Positions 23,065 to 36,609 are shown, counted from the first letter of the stretch. The stretch: DNA of 64,000 nt from Brachionus plicatilis (GCA_010279815.1 QEOQ01000256.1:1012571-1076570), one strand, 5' to 3'. Translations and numbers: made by a program. Notes: generated by a model from the sequence alone, not told the origin.

Positions 23065-23212
23065 AGTCAAAAGAAGCGCGATCAAAAGTGTATGCTTGAG
23101 AAATAAATTTTTAAATAAAGAAGAATAAAAAGTCAAAAGAAGCGCGATCAAAAGTGTATGCTTGAGAAAGAAATTTTTAAATAAAGAAAAATAAAAAGTC
23201 AAAAGAAGCGCT
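23065..23212. repeat. 66-bp tandem repeat, about 2.2 units
   Basis: AGTCAAAAGAAGCGC starts at 23065, 23131 and 23197, giving a 66-bp period. Units 1 and 2 are nearly identical, including GATCAAAAGTGTATGCTTG. Lies between the TIR and the transposase start of the hAT element. Confidence 0.9.
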
Positions 23213-23325
23213 TTTCTTTTTTTTTTTATATAAATTTCCTTGAATTTCAAAAATAGCGTCTTATCTCTTTTATCATTTTTTAATATTTTTAAACTTAGAA
23301 TTTAATATTAAAACTCCAAAAAAAT

Positions 23326-24623
23326 ATGAAAAAATATTTGACAATACAGTCTTCAAAAAGTACGATTTTTAAAGACCAAACAAACAGCGCTCTTATAACA
23401 AATATATGCGACAACAATAATCATACAAGTCTCGAACCTAGCCAACCTAAAATTGATTTTCATCTCGATAATGATAAAAGGAAATTTTTATTTAATTGGT
23501 TTGCATTATATCCTTGGCTAGAATACAATATTGAAATAAATAAAGCATTTTGTTACGCATGCAAGACTTTCTCATCAAATAATACAAATAAAGCGTTTAT
23601 TTCAGAAGGTTATGCAAATTGGAAAAACGCTATTAGTAGCTTTATCAAACATCAAAATTCAGAAAGTCATAAATTTGCAACTGAAAAATGGGCTTTGAAA
23701 AAACTAAATAATAAAAAATGTCTAGAATTGTTAAACGTTCATCAGGCGAAAGTTCAAAATGAGAATAGATCAAATTTAAAAAAAATAATTGAAATTGTCA
23801 TGTTACTCGGAAAACAAGGCCTTGCTTTTAGAGGACATAATGAAAGCGATACTTCTAGAAATAAAGGAAATTTCAAGGAAGTCTTAAATTGGTATGCTAA
23901 AAAAGATAGCTCACTTAGAAGCTTTATTTCAAATACAAAGAATGCAACCTATTCCTCTTGTACCATACAGAATGAACTGATTAGCATTATATCAAATCAA
24001 ATGGTTGCTAACTTAATAAAATCAATAAATTCTAATGCTCAGAAATCGAAAATTTTACTGATGTAAAAGATCAATTTAAAAGTGTTTTTTTCAAACTAAT
24101 AAATAACATAATCGATCAACTTAAAGAGAGATTTAGTGACGATTTAATTCCAATTACATACATTTACGATATACTTTTTGACAATAAAAAAAAATTTGAC
24201 TTAAAGGATTTGGAAACAAATTTAGACATATATAAAGAGATAATTAACTTCGATAACTAACTTAGTGAAATTAATGTCTGGCAAAATTTTAGGAAAAATG
24301 ATGAGTTTAATTATAAAATAGAAGTAAATTGTATATATAAGTTAAAAGAAATTTTTATAGTAAATAATCTAATAACATTGTTTCCGACGATTTCTAAACT
24401 ATTTCAGATATATTTAACTATACCAATTTCATCAGCTTGCGCTGAACCTTCATTTTCATGTTTAAAACGACTTAAGACTTGGATTAGAAACACAATCTCA
24501 CAAGAACGTCTTTCTAGTTTAGCAATTTTATATATTGAAAAAGAAGAACTAGAGCTTTTAAATTTAGATAGTATTGTAGATATTTTTTCATCAATCAAAG
24601 ACAGAAAGACTTGTTTCAACTAA
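23326..24623 (+). pseudogene. hAT transposase (TTF-finger/DUF4371 type), internally deleted
   Basis: The ATG at 23326 opens 246 codons with the TTF-type zinc-finger region: FNWFALYPWLEYN, INKAFCYACKTF, then GYANWKNA and HQNSESHKFA. It proceeds to LGKQGLAFRGH, the usual start of the DUF4371 segment, and stops at 24064. The frame shifts, and the C-terminal part continues from about 24045 to 24623 with one stop (TAA at 24258). It ends in ISSACAEPSFSCLKRLKTW, the hAT dimerisation motif. The central RNase H-like region is missing, so the protein cannot be a complete transposase. Confidence 0.88.
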
Positions 24624-24803
24624 ATGTTTTAAAAATTGTTATTTTTTTCTTTTAATTTTATCTATTTACATTCAATAACCCAATTAATAATAATTTTGTA
24701 ATAAAATAAATTTTTGTATTTTTTTCACCCCCCCAACACCCGGTACAGTCATTTGAGTTCGCCATACCTCTTAAAAAATCCTGGATACGCCACTGACTTT
24801 TTA

Positions 24804-26741
<1,938 letters not shown>

Positions 26742-27333
26742 ATTAAAAAGAAAAATTTTATTTTACCTTTACTAAAAACATATTCTACATTAAACTTTAT
26801 TTCAGCCCTGATTTTGTCAAATGTTTGCATTAGAAAAAAATTTTGTGTTTTTTAGATTTTTGCAGGAGAATTTAAAAGGAAAGAAACGATTTAAATTTTG
26901 TAAGTTAGGATGAAATTTTACGTAACGCATTTAGTTTTAATCATTCGATTCTAGTCTATTCTCAAAAGTTAATTTATTTGGTAAAGGTTAAAAGTTTTTA
27001 ATTGTTTATTTATTCGATCACCACTTTTGTTCTATAAAATTATTTTCATTTAATAAAAATTGATAAAAAACGTTTTTTCCAATTTACATTATGGATATTT
27101 AATATTTATTAAATATTAACACTGGTCTAGATTTTTTTTAAGAGCTAATAAATATAAAAAATAATATTTATTTTGTGTAGTTAAATTAATTCATCACGTA
27201 GCTAATAATAAATTTATTTTTAAAACTTTAATTGACAAGATTTTTTAAGAGTGATAATCTTTTAACACGTTGGCAATTTGAAGTTTGAGATCAAGATCAA
27301 TAGATTAAAATATAAATTGTAATATTTTTTTAA
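26742..27333. other. RAB14 3' flank, AT-rich
   Basis: No gene. Several AATAAA-like hexamers follow the stop codon, for example near 27053, so the RAB14 polyadenylation site probably lies here. The exact site cannot be chosen by sequence alone. Confidence 0.4.
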
Positions 27334-28003
27334 GGGAGACTCTATTGCAACACTTTGTGTCAATGGTATAGGCTATTGACACATGATATCATTTTTAATC
27401 TAAGATTTTTTTAAAATTTTTATTATATAAAGGAGTTTTTAATTGAAATATAAAGATATAAATTTTTAAGTCAAAAGAAAACCAAATATTTAATAATAAT
27501 TTATTTTTTGGATCGCGTTCGCTTTGAAACAGGACTTTGTGTATCATTTTTACAACAGTAAAAAGGATATGGGGCAATACTTGTTGAAGACATGAAAAAT
27601 GCCTCAGACAATTTTTTTTTCAAATATTCTTATAAATATGAATGTGCTGATTTAGAATTTATGTATTTTAGTTCAATATGATTGAATTTTTCATGCTTTA
27701 TAATCAATAGAAAAAATAATTAAAAAATTATCCAAATTTTTAATTTTTACAATAAAAAACAAATTTATTACGTTTTTTAAATTTTGATCCTATCTAAAGG
27801 AATGAAGCGAATGTTTCCGGTCTTAGCATTTTTAATATATTGTTAAGAGACAAAAAATAAGTAAAAAAAAGTATCTTTGAAAATTTTTGAGTTGGGGATA
27901 TTTTACTCCAGAGACTCTAGAAGACAAGCACCTTTTATTTTGTTTAATTTAGTTTATTTTGATAAAACTATAAAAGTTACCAAAATATAAATTTAATTTT
28001 CAG

Positions 28004-28146
28004 ATTCCTTAAAGAAATTTGTTCAAGAAAACTTTTTACCAGGGAAAAATAAGTATCCATATCACCCTTATAGAACTAAAAAGAAAGATTCCCGGCCAAA
28101 ATGTGGCAAAACTTTTATTGATTATAAAGCATTTCATGCTTTATAA
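28004..28146 (+). pseudogene. Coding-like exon inside the foldback element
   Basis: After a good acceptor (TTTAATTTTCAG, ending 28003) an open frame reads SLKKFVQENFLPGKNKY, then PYHPYRTKKKDSRPKCGKTF, and ends at TAA 28144-28146. Composition is more codon-like than its surroundings. No family is recognised; it is probably cargo or transposase of the element, but a host exon cannot be excluded. Confidence 0.4.
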
Positions 28147-28705
28147 TTAAAAATTTGGATAATTTTTTAATTATTTTTTCTATTGATTATAAAGCATGAA
28201 AAATTCAATCATATTGAACTAAAATACATAAATTCTAAATCAGCACATTCATATTTATAAGAATATTTGAAAAAAAAATTGTCTGAGGCATTTTTCATGT
28301 CTTCAACAAGTATTGCCCCATATCCTTTAAATTTTTAAGATTTTTTCATATCAGATCCCGTTGATTAGCTTTGAAATTTAGTTAAAATCTGAAAGATTCA
28401 ATTAAAAACTTATAATTATTAATAGAATAATTTTCTCTCATTCGGAGAAAAGTTTGATAATTTCAATTATTATTTTCAATTTAAAAAATATTTTATATAA
28501 ATTTAGAAATCAGATATTTGAAATTGTTTCTTCACAAAATTCTTCCTATCAAAAAAAAAATATAGAAAATAGTATTATTTTAAATAAGTTCATTAGAATA
28601 TTTTTGAAAATTGAATGTCTTCAACTAAAAATTTGCTAAATAAATGCATTTAACTGTGAATAAAAAAGATTAAAAGAATATATATTTATTTAATAGATAT
28701 ATTCC

Positions 28706-28775
28706 TGTACCACCAATATACTGATTCTGCAAAACTCTGTAATAAATCTTCAAAATTGCGAATTTGGGATATTTT
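28706..28775. repeat. Fragment of the MULE-type MITE family
   Basis: Shares GTACCACCAATATA, TGATTCTGCAAAACT and GAATTTGGGATATT with the MITE at 22053-22527. Both termini are missing. It lies in the segment that interrupts the foldback's right arm. Confidence 0.7.
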
Positions 28776-28799
28776 TATCTAATCCAATAAACGCTAAAC

Positions 28800-28913
28800 A
28801 GCGATAAGATGTTTGCCAGGGAACAAGAGTTTGTTGACAAAGAGAAAAGGTTGAAAAACTTTTTGGTCGACACACAAAGTCCCGTTTCAAAGCGTACGCG
28901 GTTCAAAAAATAA
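28800..28913 (+). pseudogene. C-terminal coding fragment in the foldback right arm
   Basis: An open frame ends SDKMFAREQEFVDKEKRL, then KNFLVDTQSPVSKRTRFKK and a TAA at 28911-28913. The last part is mirrored by the left arm (27500-27560). It looks like the basic C-terminus of an element-encoded protein; no family is assigned. Confidence 0.35.
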
Positions 28914-29110
28914 ATTATTATAAAATATTTGGTTTTCTTTTGACTTAAAAATTTATATTTTTAAATTTCAATTAAAAACTCCTTTATATAATAAAAATTT
29001 TAAAAAAATCTTAGATTAAAAATCATATCATGTGTCAATTGACTACACTATTGCAACACTATGTGTCAATAGCCTATTCTATTGACACATAGTGTTGCAA
29101 TAGACACTCC

Positions 29111-30282
29111 GTTTTTTTAAATAGTAGAGAAAAAATAAATTTTTTCTAAAGAAATTACTTGACATGTCATGTCAAGTTTATTTTCATATTTAAAATTTTA
29201 AAAAGTCCCTTTTTATTGAATTTTTGAATTAACTTAACCTAAATTATTTAAATTATTGAGGCAGATTGAAGTTTATGATCAAATGTAAATTTCAGATCAA
29301 AATTTTTAGTTTTTGAGTTTAATAAAAAGGTTTTATTAATCATTTTTTTAATAATAAATGACTAAAATTTTTTAAACATTAATTGTTTAATCTTTAATTA
29401 AATATAAAATTATATGAATTTTTGTCTGAAGTAAAAATGGAATTTTGATCAATATTTTGAAATTTTGAAACTCAAAATTTAACTTTATTTTGCCGTAATA
29501 TATTTTAATTGATATTTAAGTATCATTCTAAGTCTAAATTTGGATGCCTTAATGTGGATTTTTAATTTGTATTTTTAGTTTTCAAAATAAAGATTTTACA
29601 AAAATTAATTAAAAATCAATTAGGAAAAAAAAGTTTTTTTTTTATTTTAATTAAAATAGTAAACATCTTATGCTTAATTTTAAAAAAATGAATAAAAGCT
29701 AATTTCATCATTTTTATCAATACTATAATGAATTACGTTTTGATCATATGATCATGACCAGGAACTTCAAGTTGCCAATTATTGATTGTTTTTGTTAAAT
29801 AAATTAGAGATAAATCATTTTGATGTTATATTGATAATGAACCATTATTAGAAATAACATGCCTAGTAATGTTTAGTATTTATTCCTTAAAAATTACTAA
29901 AAACATTGGATTAATTAAGTTTTCAAATTTTAATTGATCGTTATGATATTAAAATTTGATGTGAAACTTCAATGTGCCAACTCTTTTATTACCGCTTAAC
30001 TATTGATTAAATTGACTGATTTGAATAATTCTAGTATAAATAAGAAAAATATTTGATTTTTTCAATATTTGATTATAAATAAAAAATAAATTTCAAAAGT
30101 TCTTCAATTTAAACTTTAAATTTTCAATCTCTCCGTACTTATTTATTGATTTTGTTTTCACTTTTTAGACTAATTTTAAAACAAGTTTATTTTTGTATAC
30201 ATTAAATTTCTGACCAAAACAGCTTCAGTTGGGGTCATTTATTTAAAACAAATTAAAAAAAAAAATTTCTTCACAACAAAGA
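29111..30282. other. AT-rich spacer
   Basis: No gene seen. It includes repeat R copy 1 (29264-29400), listed separately. Confidence 0.5.
29264..29400 (+). repeat. Dispersed repeat R, copy 1
   Basis: Direct copy of 36368-36490. Shared blocks include AATGTAAATTTCA, TCAAAATTTTTAGTTTTT and AATCATTTTTTTAATAATAA. Divergence is moderate. No termini or coding content are visible. Confidence 0.7.
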
Positions 30283-30507
30283 ATGAGTTTTGAATTCGAG
30301 TCAATTTCTACTTCAATTATTCGTAGAGAAAATTTAAATGAAGATAATCAAACAGACAATGACGTTGACTAACCAGTTTCAAAAAAATTCAGAGATTCTT
30401 TAAATCCGTACCACTTGCACAAAACTTATCAATCACTTGATTCTAGTATGAATGAACTTTCAAATTGTCTTTATAGAAACTTTGGTATAACCAAAGCAGC
30501 CTTTTAA
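30283..30507 (+). pseudogene. Short coding-like frame with one internal stop
   Basis: From ATG 30283 the frame reads MSFEFESISTSIIRREN and so on, meets TAA at 30370-30372, and continues in the same frame (PVSKKFRDSLNPYHLHKTYQ and onward) to TAA at 30505-30507. Continuity beyond the stop suggests a decayed gene or element ORF. No homology is recognised. Confidence 0.35.
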
Positions 30508-30727
30508 TATGACTACACAATCGAATATATGACCATTTTCATTACCTATTTTATAAGCTGTTTGATTTTTATTTCACTTATTTTTTCTTAAAAATATTAA
30601 TAATTGAATCGTAAAAGAATAGCTTGAGATTTTATATAATTGTAGTTAATTAAAGATTGAGTTAAATTAATTATTTGTTTTTTTGTTAATATGTGTCGAG
30701 CTAAAGCTTCTTCAGATTAAAAACAAA

Positions 30728-30967
30728 TCAAAACTGAGAAGAAAATAGTAAAATAAAATAAAATGATAAAAATTGAATTAAGAGGATGTCGATATGTCTT
30801 GATTCGGAACCCTCTCCATATTCTTTCACCAGTCTGTCAACCAATGTAACAGAATAACTCAGCCCTGCTCCAACATATCTCTGACTCAATTCAAAAAGTC
30901 GAATCAAGAGTATTAGTAGTTGAAGTTTATTTAAATCTCTTGATCTATAATGTTTGAAGAGTATCAA
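30728..30967 (-). CDS. Unrecognised minus-strand frame next to the assembly gap
   Basis: A 79-codon frame whose middle, ELSQRYVGAGLSYSVTLVDR then LVKEYGEGSESRHIDIL, has coding-like composition and higher GC than its surroundings. The rest is hydrophobic and AT-driven. Upstream sequence for this strand enters the N gap at 31019, so this could be a terminal exon of a gene in the gap. The nominal start is TTG, not a true start. Product unknown. Confidence 0.35.
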   Translation of the reverse strand: MILFKHYRSRDLNKLQLLILLIRLFELSQRYVGAGLSYSVTLVDRLVKEYGEGSESRHIDILLIQFLSFYFILLFSSQF

Positions 30968-31018
30968 ATTTTCTCAAATCAAAATTTTAATACTAAATTC
31001 TTAAAAACTTAGAAATCT

Positions 31019-31754
31019 NNNNNNNNNNNNNNNNNNNNNNNNNNNNNNNNNNNNNNNNNNNNNNNNNNNNNNNNNNNNNNNNNNNNNNNNNNNNNNNNNN
31101 NNNNNNNNNNNNNNNNNNNNNNNNNNNNNNNNNNNNNNNNNNNNNNNNNNNNNNNNNNNNNNNNNNNNNNNNNNNNNNNNNNNNNNNNNNNNNNNNNNNN
31201 NNNNNNNNNNNNNNNNNNNNNNNNNNNNNNNNNNNNNNNNNNNNNNNNNNNNNNNNNNNNNNNNNNNNNNNNNNNNNNNNNNNNNNNNNNNNNNNNNNNN
31301 NNNNNNNNNNNNNNNNNNNNNNNNNNNNNNNNNNNNNNNNNNNNNNNNNNNNNNNNNNNNNNNNNNNNNNNNNNNNNNNNNNNNNNNNNNNNNNNNNNNN
31401 NNNNNNNNNNNNNNNNNNNNNNNNNNNNNNNNNNNNNNNNNNNNNNNNNNNNNNNNNNNNNNNNNNNNNNNNNNNNNNNNNNNNNNNNNNNNNNNNNNNN
31501 NNNNNNNNNNNNNNNNNNNNNNNNNNNNNNNNNNNNNNNNNNNNNNNNNNNNNNNNNNNNNNNNNNNNNNNNNNNNNNNNNNNNNNNNNNNNNNNNNNNN
31601 NNNNNNNNNNNNNNNNNNNNNNNNNNNNNNNNNNNNNNNNNNNNNNNNNNNNNNNNNNNNNNNNNNNNNNNNNNNNNNNNNNNNNNNNNNNNNNNNNNNN
31701 NNNNNNNNNNNNNNNNNNNNNNNNNNNNNNNNNNNNNNNNNNNNNNNNNNNNNN
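31019..31754. other. Assembly gap (736 N)
   Basis: All bases are N. Nothing can be said about the content. Its presence shows the sequence is a scaffold, relevant to judging large inverted repeats elsewhere. Confidence 1.
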
Positions 31755-32419
31755 TAAATCTATTCAACTATTTTTTAAAAAATTAAAAATTATTAAAAAA
31801 CTTTTAAACACAAATTTTTTGTGAAATATTCATTTTGAATTACATCACCCTTTTTTTTGAAATTTTTGAATCATTCAAAAGACATAATTTTATTCTAATT
31901 AAAAATAATAAATGATCATTAAATAATCATGATAATTCACTAAATGAAGCCGACTCAATTGATAAACCTCAAGAACATCATGTCACAAATGCAAAAATAG
32001 TTGATTAGATTTATATAGTAACATTTCAATCTTCAAAATCACAATTTTTTAATGAAAAAGAAGATGATGTAAAATATTTTATTAATTTAATAATTTTTTT
32101 GTTCATCAAATAATTTTTGTGTTCAAAAATTTCTTATTTGTGAGTGACAGTTTGTGGTCAATCAATTATCTCTTTACATTTTAATTTTGTAAAAAAATAA
32201 AATTGTAAATTAATATCTTTTATTTAATCTGATATTATAAAAACAAATATTCTCATGCTAAATAATTATTTCCAAGCGAAGATTAGTGTCAAAGAGCACA
32301 TAAAAAGTGTAATAAAGAAATTAATTTGGACCTATCTTTAATTTTTGTTTTGCTTGATGAGGTAAAAAAAAGAAAAGATGACTAGACTTTTATCTCAGGC
32401 TTTAAATTATTAAATTAAT
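31755..32419. other. AT-rich spacer downstream of PHF12
   Basis: A short coding-like snatch at about 31930-32005 (NSLNEADSIDKPQEHHVTNA, then a stop) is similar in style to the broken frame at 30283 but has no recognised domain. The rest is low complexity. Confidence 0.4.
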
Positions 32420-34054
32420 TTAAATAATTAGATTTTTTTTGTTAGAGTTATTGATCAATTTTTGCAAAACATCTATTTCTTGATCAAGCGAGGACGAAGA
32501 GCGTTCACTCAGCTGTCTCACTTGCTCCAGTTTATCAATCAAATTGGCCTTGGACAGCTTTTTGCTTTGATTGTTGGTTTTGAAGGCCTTTTTTTTCACT
32601 TGGTCCCATTTACGGCTTGTCACGTCCTCCTGATTTGCATCAAAGCTAAGATCGTAATCTATGACCACGAATAAAAATCTAAAGCATCCAATCTGAATCA
32701 AACTTCCATGTTTTAGTTCAACCGAGCCCTCATAGGCTGCCAAATGGTCTTGTCCCCCCTCTTCATCCAACTCACCAAGCTCAAAGCCCAATTTCACACA
32801 ATCCACTCCAACACCGTGTTCGCTATAGTTCAAAATCTCATACCTATTGGTGCCAAAGTCATGGAAAATTGTGGCATGCCTATCGGACAAGTGTTTGCAT
32901 TGAACAAACTCATTTGCCAGACAAACGTCATTTTTGGCCGACTTGCCAATACTTGTGCAACTCTTGGTCAACGGTATGGGATACTCGAACAAGTCGTATT
33001 CATCGGACACATATTTAAGCAGGGCCTTGGGCTTCACCAAATCATCGCGGCTTAGACTCGCAATTTTTATCCTAATCTCTTTTGTTTTGTTTGACAGCAG
33101 CGCCAACGATTTGGCAGCGCAGAAAACTTCGCCAAAACACAACGGCTCAAAATGATCAGGTTGACTTTTTTGCTCGTACAAATTCTTAACTGTTGTTGGT
33201 ATGTTTGAGGCTGGAATGGGTCTGCAAAAAGCATTTTTGTTCGACATATCATTGCATTTGTTTATGAACTCTTTTTCTATTTTTTTTTGTTTTTTAAAGT
33301 GCAGTTCAAAATCATTCCAGAGCTTGATTCGGTCACTTAACTTTTGACTTTTGAGAAATTTAGTGTTCAACAAATGCTCACAGTGCATAGGACACATCCA
33401 AATTTTGTCTTTGGTGGGAATTTGGTCGATGTGCATGAAGAGACAATCTTGGTGATAAATGGATTCACAGTAGTCGCATTTGATCATCTTTTTGCTCCAC
33501 TCAAACTTGGAGCATATCTGGCACATTTGGCGGCTGTTCGAACTCTTGCTTTGATAGGACGCTGCCTTTAGCTTGTACTCGTTGGCAAACCATTTGATGC
33601 GCGATAGGCCCGGGATGCTAAATTCACAGTGAAGATTCATTTCATTGGAAAGGGCCATTTCTTTTGGGTTGAGCGATTTGGCCATGCGGCACAGGGTGTC
33701 CAGTGCGCTGTCTGATTCGTATTTTTCAAAGTGAATGGTGGTCTTTTTGGTGTCAGCATGGTTGACTCCGATCATTGAGTTGTTCTTGCATTTGTTGCAC
33801 AAAAATTCGCCCTTGGGAATTTGGTCGATGTCAAGGGGAGGGTTGTGGCACAAGAGGTGAAAGGAAGCGGGGCATCGGTCGCAGTTTATCAGGTTGCCGC
33901 CTTCATTACAGTTGTAGCAGTACTCGTCGTTGATCAACGAAGATGACTCCTTGGAGTTTTTCTTGCTCTTCTGGCTTGGATTGAGGCTAAAATTGAAAAT
34001 GCTGTTCAAACTTGTTATGTAGCTATCTGCGCTGGCAATTTTTTCCAAACTCAT
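32420..34054 (-). CDS. PHF12: PHD-PHD-FHA chromatin protein, PHF12-like
   Basis: A single uninterrupted exon of 544 codons. Residues about 45-92 form a PHD finger with the C4HC3 pattern (YCYNCNEGGNLINCDRCPAS through LCNKC). A second PHD-like finger lies at about 177-232 (MCQICSKFEWSKKMIKCDYC through WMCPMHC). An FHA domain is at about 365-465 (SIGKSAKNDVCL, CKHLSDRHATIF, HGSLIQIGCFRFLFV). This PHD-PHD-FHA order is that of PHF12/Pf1, which bridges the Sin3-HDAC corepressor to other repressors in the nucleus. Vertebrate PHF12 is about 1,000 residues, so this form is shorter, mainly after the FHA domain. GC content is clearly above that of the flanks, as for other real exons here. The ATG at 34054 begins MSLEKIASADS. 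Confidence 0.9.
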   Translation of the reverse strand: MSLEKIASADSYITSLNSIFNFSLNPSQKSKKNSKESSSLINDEYCYNCNEGGNLINCDRCPASFHLLCHNPPLDIDQIPKGEFLCNKCKNNSMIGVNHADTKKTTIHFEKYESDSALDTLCRMAKSLNPKEMALSNEMNLHCEFSIPGLSRIKWFANEYKLKAASYQSKSSNSRQMCQICSKFEWSKKMIKCDYCESIYHQDCLFMHIDQIPTKDKIWMCPMHCEHLLNTKFLKSQKLSDRIKLWNDFELHFKKQKKIEKEFINKCNDMSNKNAFCRPIPASNIPTTVKNLYEQKSQPDHFEPLCFGEVFCAAKSLALLSNKTKEIRIKIASLSRDDLVKPKALLKYVSDEYDLFEYPIPLTKSCTSIGKSAKNDVCLANEFVQCKHLSDRHATIFHDFGTNRYEILNYSEHGVGVDCVKLGFELGELDEEGGQDHLAAYEGSVELKHGSLIQIGCFRFLFVVIDYDLSFDANQEDVTSRKWDQVKKKAFKTNNQSKKLSKANLIDKLEQVRQLSERSSSSLDQEIDVLQKLINNSNKKNLII

Positions 34055-34477
34055 ATTGGATTATCAGACATTTTTTGTGTATTTTTATTACTAGCTCTTG
34101 ATTAAAAATTTATTTTAATTTGATGAACACTTTGCTGTATGTGTTAACTAATTTTCAATGGTAAAGTTACTTTTTTTGTCTGCTAAAAGACTGGAATTTT
34201 TTTTGATACTTTACTGACAGAAATAAATTGTTGGAATGAAAGAAGCATTCTCTTACCAAGAGTTGTTTAAAAGGCTCACAATACTTTTTTTTGTTTTAAA
34301 GTGTTTTTAAAGTTGATTTAATAATAATTTATTAAATACAGTGATGATTTCATACTAGGGTTTTTGGAATTTTATGTAATTTTTCTAAAATTTACGTAAA
34401 AATTGGTAAATATACCGAATTTTTCGAAAAATTACGTAAAAACAAAAATTTCAAAAAAATGCCATTTTAAAATTTTT
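34055..34477. other. PHF12 upstream region
   Basis: AT-rich and without coding sequence. From about 34370 it contains TTTACGTAAA-type repeats resembling the mariner-type MITE at 54564-55439, but too diverged to call an element. Confidence 0.35.
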
Positions 34478-35075
34478 TCAGTAAATTGAAAAAATTTTAA
34501 AAAAATTGAGGAAAAAAAATTTACCGATTTTTACGTAAATAAACATAGAAAAAAGAAATTTGAAACAGTAAATTTCAGTAAAATTTGGAAAAAAATTTTT
34601 AATCTGAATTAAAGGTGATAATTCTATATTAAAATTATTATTTTTATTAAAATATTTATTCTGACTTGTTACCTGCTTCATCAGGACCAGTTGAAAGATT
34701 TTTTTTCTAAATCTGGTTACATTCACAGACCACCTAGGTCAAGATTAATTCAATTGGCAATGTTCACTAATGAAGATTACTTCAATTTGTACAATTTTGT
34801 AAATATTTTACTAAAAGTCAATAATACTTGCTAATTATTTTTTTCAATTAGACAATTACTTTTTTTATTTTTTTTTATTTATTTTTTTTTTAATTTGCCT
34901 ATGTGGCTGAAATAAATAAATAATAATAATTAATAGCCAGGAATTTGGAAGCAAATTCTTTATTGGTATCAAATATGGATTTATTAAGTCATTGACTTGA
35001 CTTAAAAATAAAAAAAAATTTAAGTCATTGACTTGACTTGACTTAAGACTTGTGACTTAAAAACAAGTCTGACAT
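34478..35075 (-). repeat. Dispersed repeat family B, copy 2 (inverted)
   Basis: Reverse-complement copy of 7320-7740. Both carry the segment readable as TRFRKKxFQLVLxKQV, the TTGCTTCCAAATTCCTGGCT block and the AAGTCAAGTC tract. This copy has about 190 extra AT-rich bases between two of the blocks (about 34740-34930). It may be a LINE or PLE 3' end; not proven. Confidence 0.6.
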
Positions 35076-35230
35076 TATTAAGAAAGCAAAATTGTTTTTT
35101 TTTTTAATTTGGATTTATTTCTTTAACATAAATACTTTATCGTATTTTTAATTTCAATAAACGATTAATAAGATAATGATGTAAATTAAAAAAAATTTTT
35201 TTTGTAGGTATTATAGGTTCTGCTTTAGAG

Positions 35231-35729
35231 TAGTGTTGGGATCCGTACAAGCGGACACTTAACCGGCCAAAATTTTCAGAAACCGTAACCGTGTCTGCAT
35301 TAGCTGGACAACCTTTAAACGAGCGGTCATTTGGCCGGTAAGCCAGGTGGCCTAATTTTTGGACCGCTAAAAAAAAAATAAAAATTTTATTCAAAAATAA
35401 AAAAAAAGTAAAAATTTATACAAAAAATAAAAAAAAAAAAGTAAAAAATTCCAACAACCAGTTTCTATTAATTTTTGAGTAAAATTTTTTTGATAAAATT
35501 TTTTACTTTTATTTTTTAATTTTTGAATTTATTTTTTTTAATTAAAAAACTACTTTTTTTTTAAATAATAAACATATTAATTTATCGTAAATTTTTATTT
35601 TTTTGCCGGTTTTTTGGCCGCCCGTTTATTTCGGCGGTCCAAAAATTAGACCGCCTGGCTGACCGGCCAAATGACCGCAAAAAACCGTCCGCCTAATGGA
35701 CCGGTTTGGTCTGATCACATCCAACACTA
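35231..35729. mobile_element. hAT MITE with CCGG-rich inverted arms, 499 bp
   Basis: Ends start TAGTGTTGGGATCCG (left) and, reversed, TAGTGTTGGATGTGATC (right). Flanks CTTTAGAG (35223-35230) and CTTTATAG (35730-35737) match at 7 of 8 bases. Inner arms are inverted copies containing GCGGTCATTTGGCCGGT and CCTAATTTTTGGACCGC around an AT-rich centre. No ORF. Confidence 0.82.
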
Positions 35730-35737
35730 CTTTATAG

Positions 35738-36609
35738 TAAGAATTTATAAATTTTTTATTTAGCATCCAATGTTTTTTTTAGTTTCATTCGTAATAATCA
35801 TCATATTTATTATAAGTTAATAGCTAACATGACGAGAATGATAAGATATGTCATCAAAATAGCCTTTTAACTTTAAAAATGTAATTTAAATATTAAGAAA
35901 TGAAAAAAATATAATATGTGCTCGGAATAATGGACATTTCAAAAGAGAAAGAAAAGGTAGCAGTTCCAAACGGTAATAAATTTTTATTAATCTCTAATGG
36001 AACAAAATAGTCTGCCTTTATTTTTTGTTACAAAATAAGCTTTAAATTTTTTTGCAATATATCTTCAGAGATGAATCTTCCAATTTAATATTAACCTTAA
36101 TAATTAAAAAATAAAAACCCTCTCATAAAAAAAAACAAATAAAATAAAGGAAATTAATTTGTAAAATAAGCTATTGCAATACCTCATGTAACCAAGTCCC
36201 TGTCTCTCTCTCTATTTATGTAGTATTTTAGCTGAATTAAATCAATTAAATAGAAAAGTTTAATTTTATTAAAGGAATAGCATCGTACCAATAATAAGGT
36301 ACGAAATTATTTATTAATCTAAAGTTTATTTCGGGATTATTTCCTAAATTTTTCACATTGAATTTTTTCGGCAAATTGAAGTTCATGATTAAATGTAAAT
36401 TTCAAATCAAAATTTTTAGTTTTTGGGTTTAATAAAAAAGCATAATTAATCATTTTTTTAATAATAAATGACTAAGCTTTATTAAACATTAAACATATCT
36501 TAATCAATATAATATAATATAATATCAAGAATCAAATTCAATTGATTGTCAAAACATTGTTGGCTGTAATAAAAGCAAGCTAGTCAGAGTTGAGTCATAT
36601 GTCGAATTA
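35738..36609. other. AT-rich spacer with repeat R copy 2
   Basis: No gene seen. Repeat R copy 2 lies at 36368-36490. A short CTCTCTCTCTAT run is near 36205. Confidence 0.45.
36368..36490 (+). repeat. Dispersed repeat R, copy 2
   Basis: Same orientation as 29264-29400. Shares GGCAnATTGAAGTTnATGAT, AAATGTAAATTTCA and ATCATTTTTTTAATAATAAA. No boundaries or TSD are clear. Confidence 0.7.

Larger units (their letters stand above)
22973..24795 (+). mobile_element. hAT transposon with internally deleted transposase, 1,823 bp
   Basis: Terminal inverted repeats CAGTGGCGTATC(T/C)A are flanked by an exact 8-bp duplication ACTTTTTA (22965-22972 and 24796-24803). The element carries N-terminal and C-terminal parts of a ZMYM1/TTF-finger type hAT transposase but lacks most of the catalytic core. 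The near-terminal region has a 39-bp hairpin and a 66-bp tandem repeat. Confidence 0.95.
27334..29110. mobile_element. Foldback (long inverted repeat) element with coding fragments
   Basis: The left arm (about 27334-27770) is matched in reverse by two right-arm pieces (about 28110-28325 and 28850-29110). Termini share GGAGxxTCTATTGCAACAC and GTGTCAAT repeats. The right arm is interrupted by about 525 bp (28326-28850) that includes a MULE-MITE fragment. No clean target duplication was found. The class is unknown. Confidence 0.75.

Noticed and set aside
31009..31767. A 252-codon minus-strand open frame
   Set aside because: It consists almost entirely of N bases in the assembly gap.
32462..33571. 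Plus-strand frames opposite PHF12
   Set aside because: Shadows of the minus-strand PHD/FHA exon; no domain of their own.
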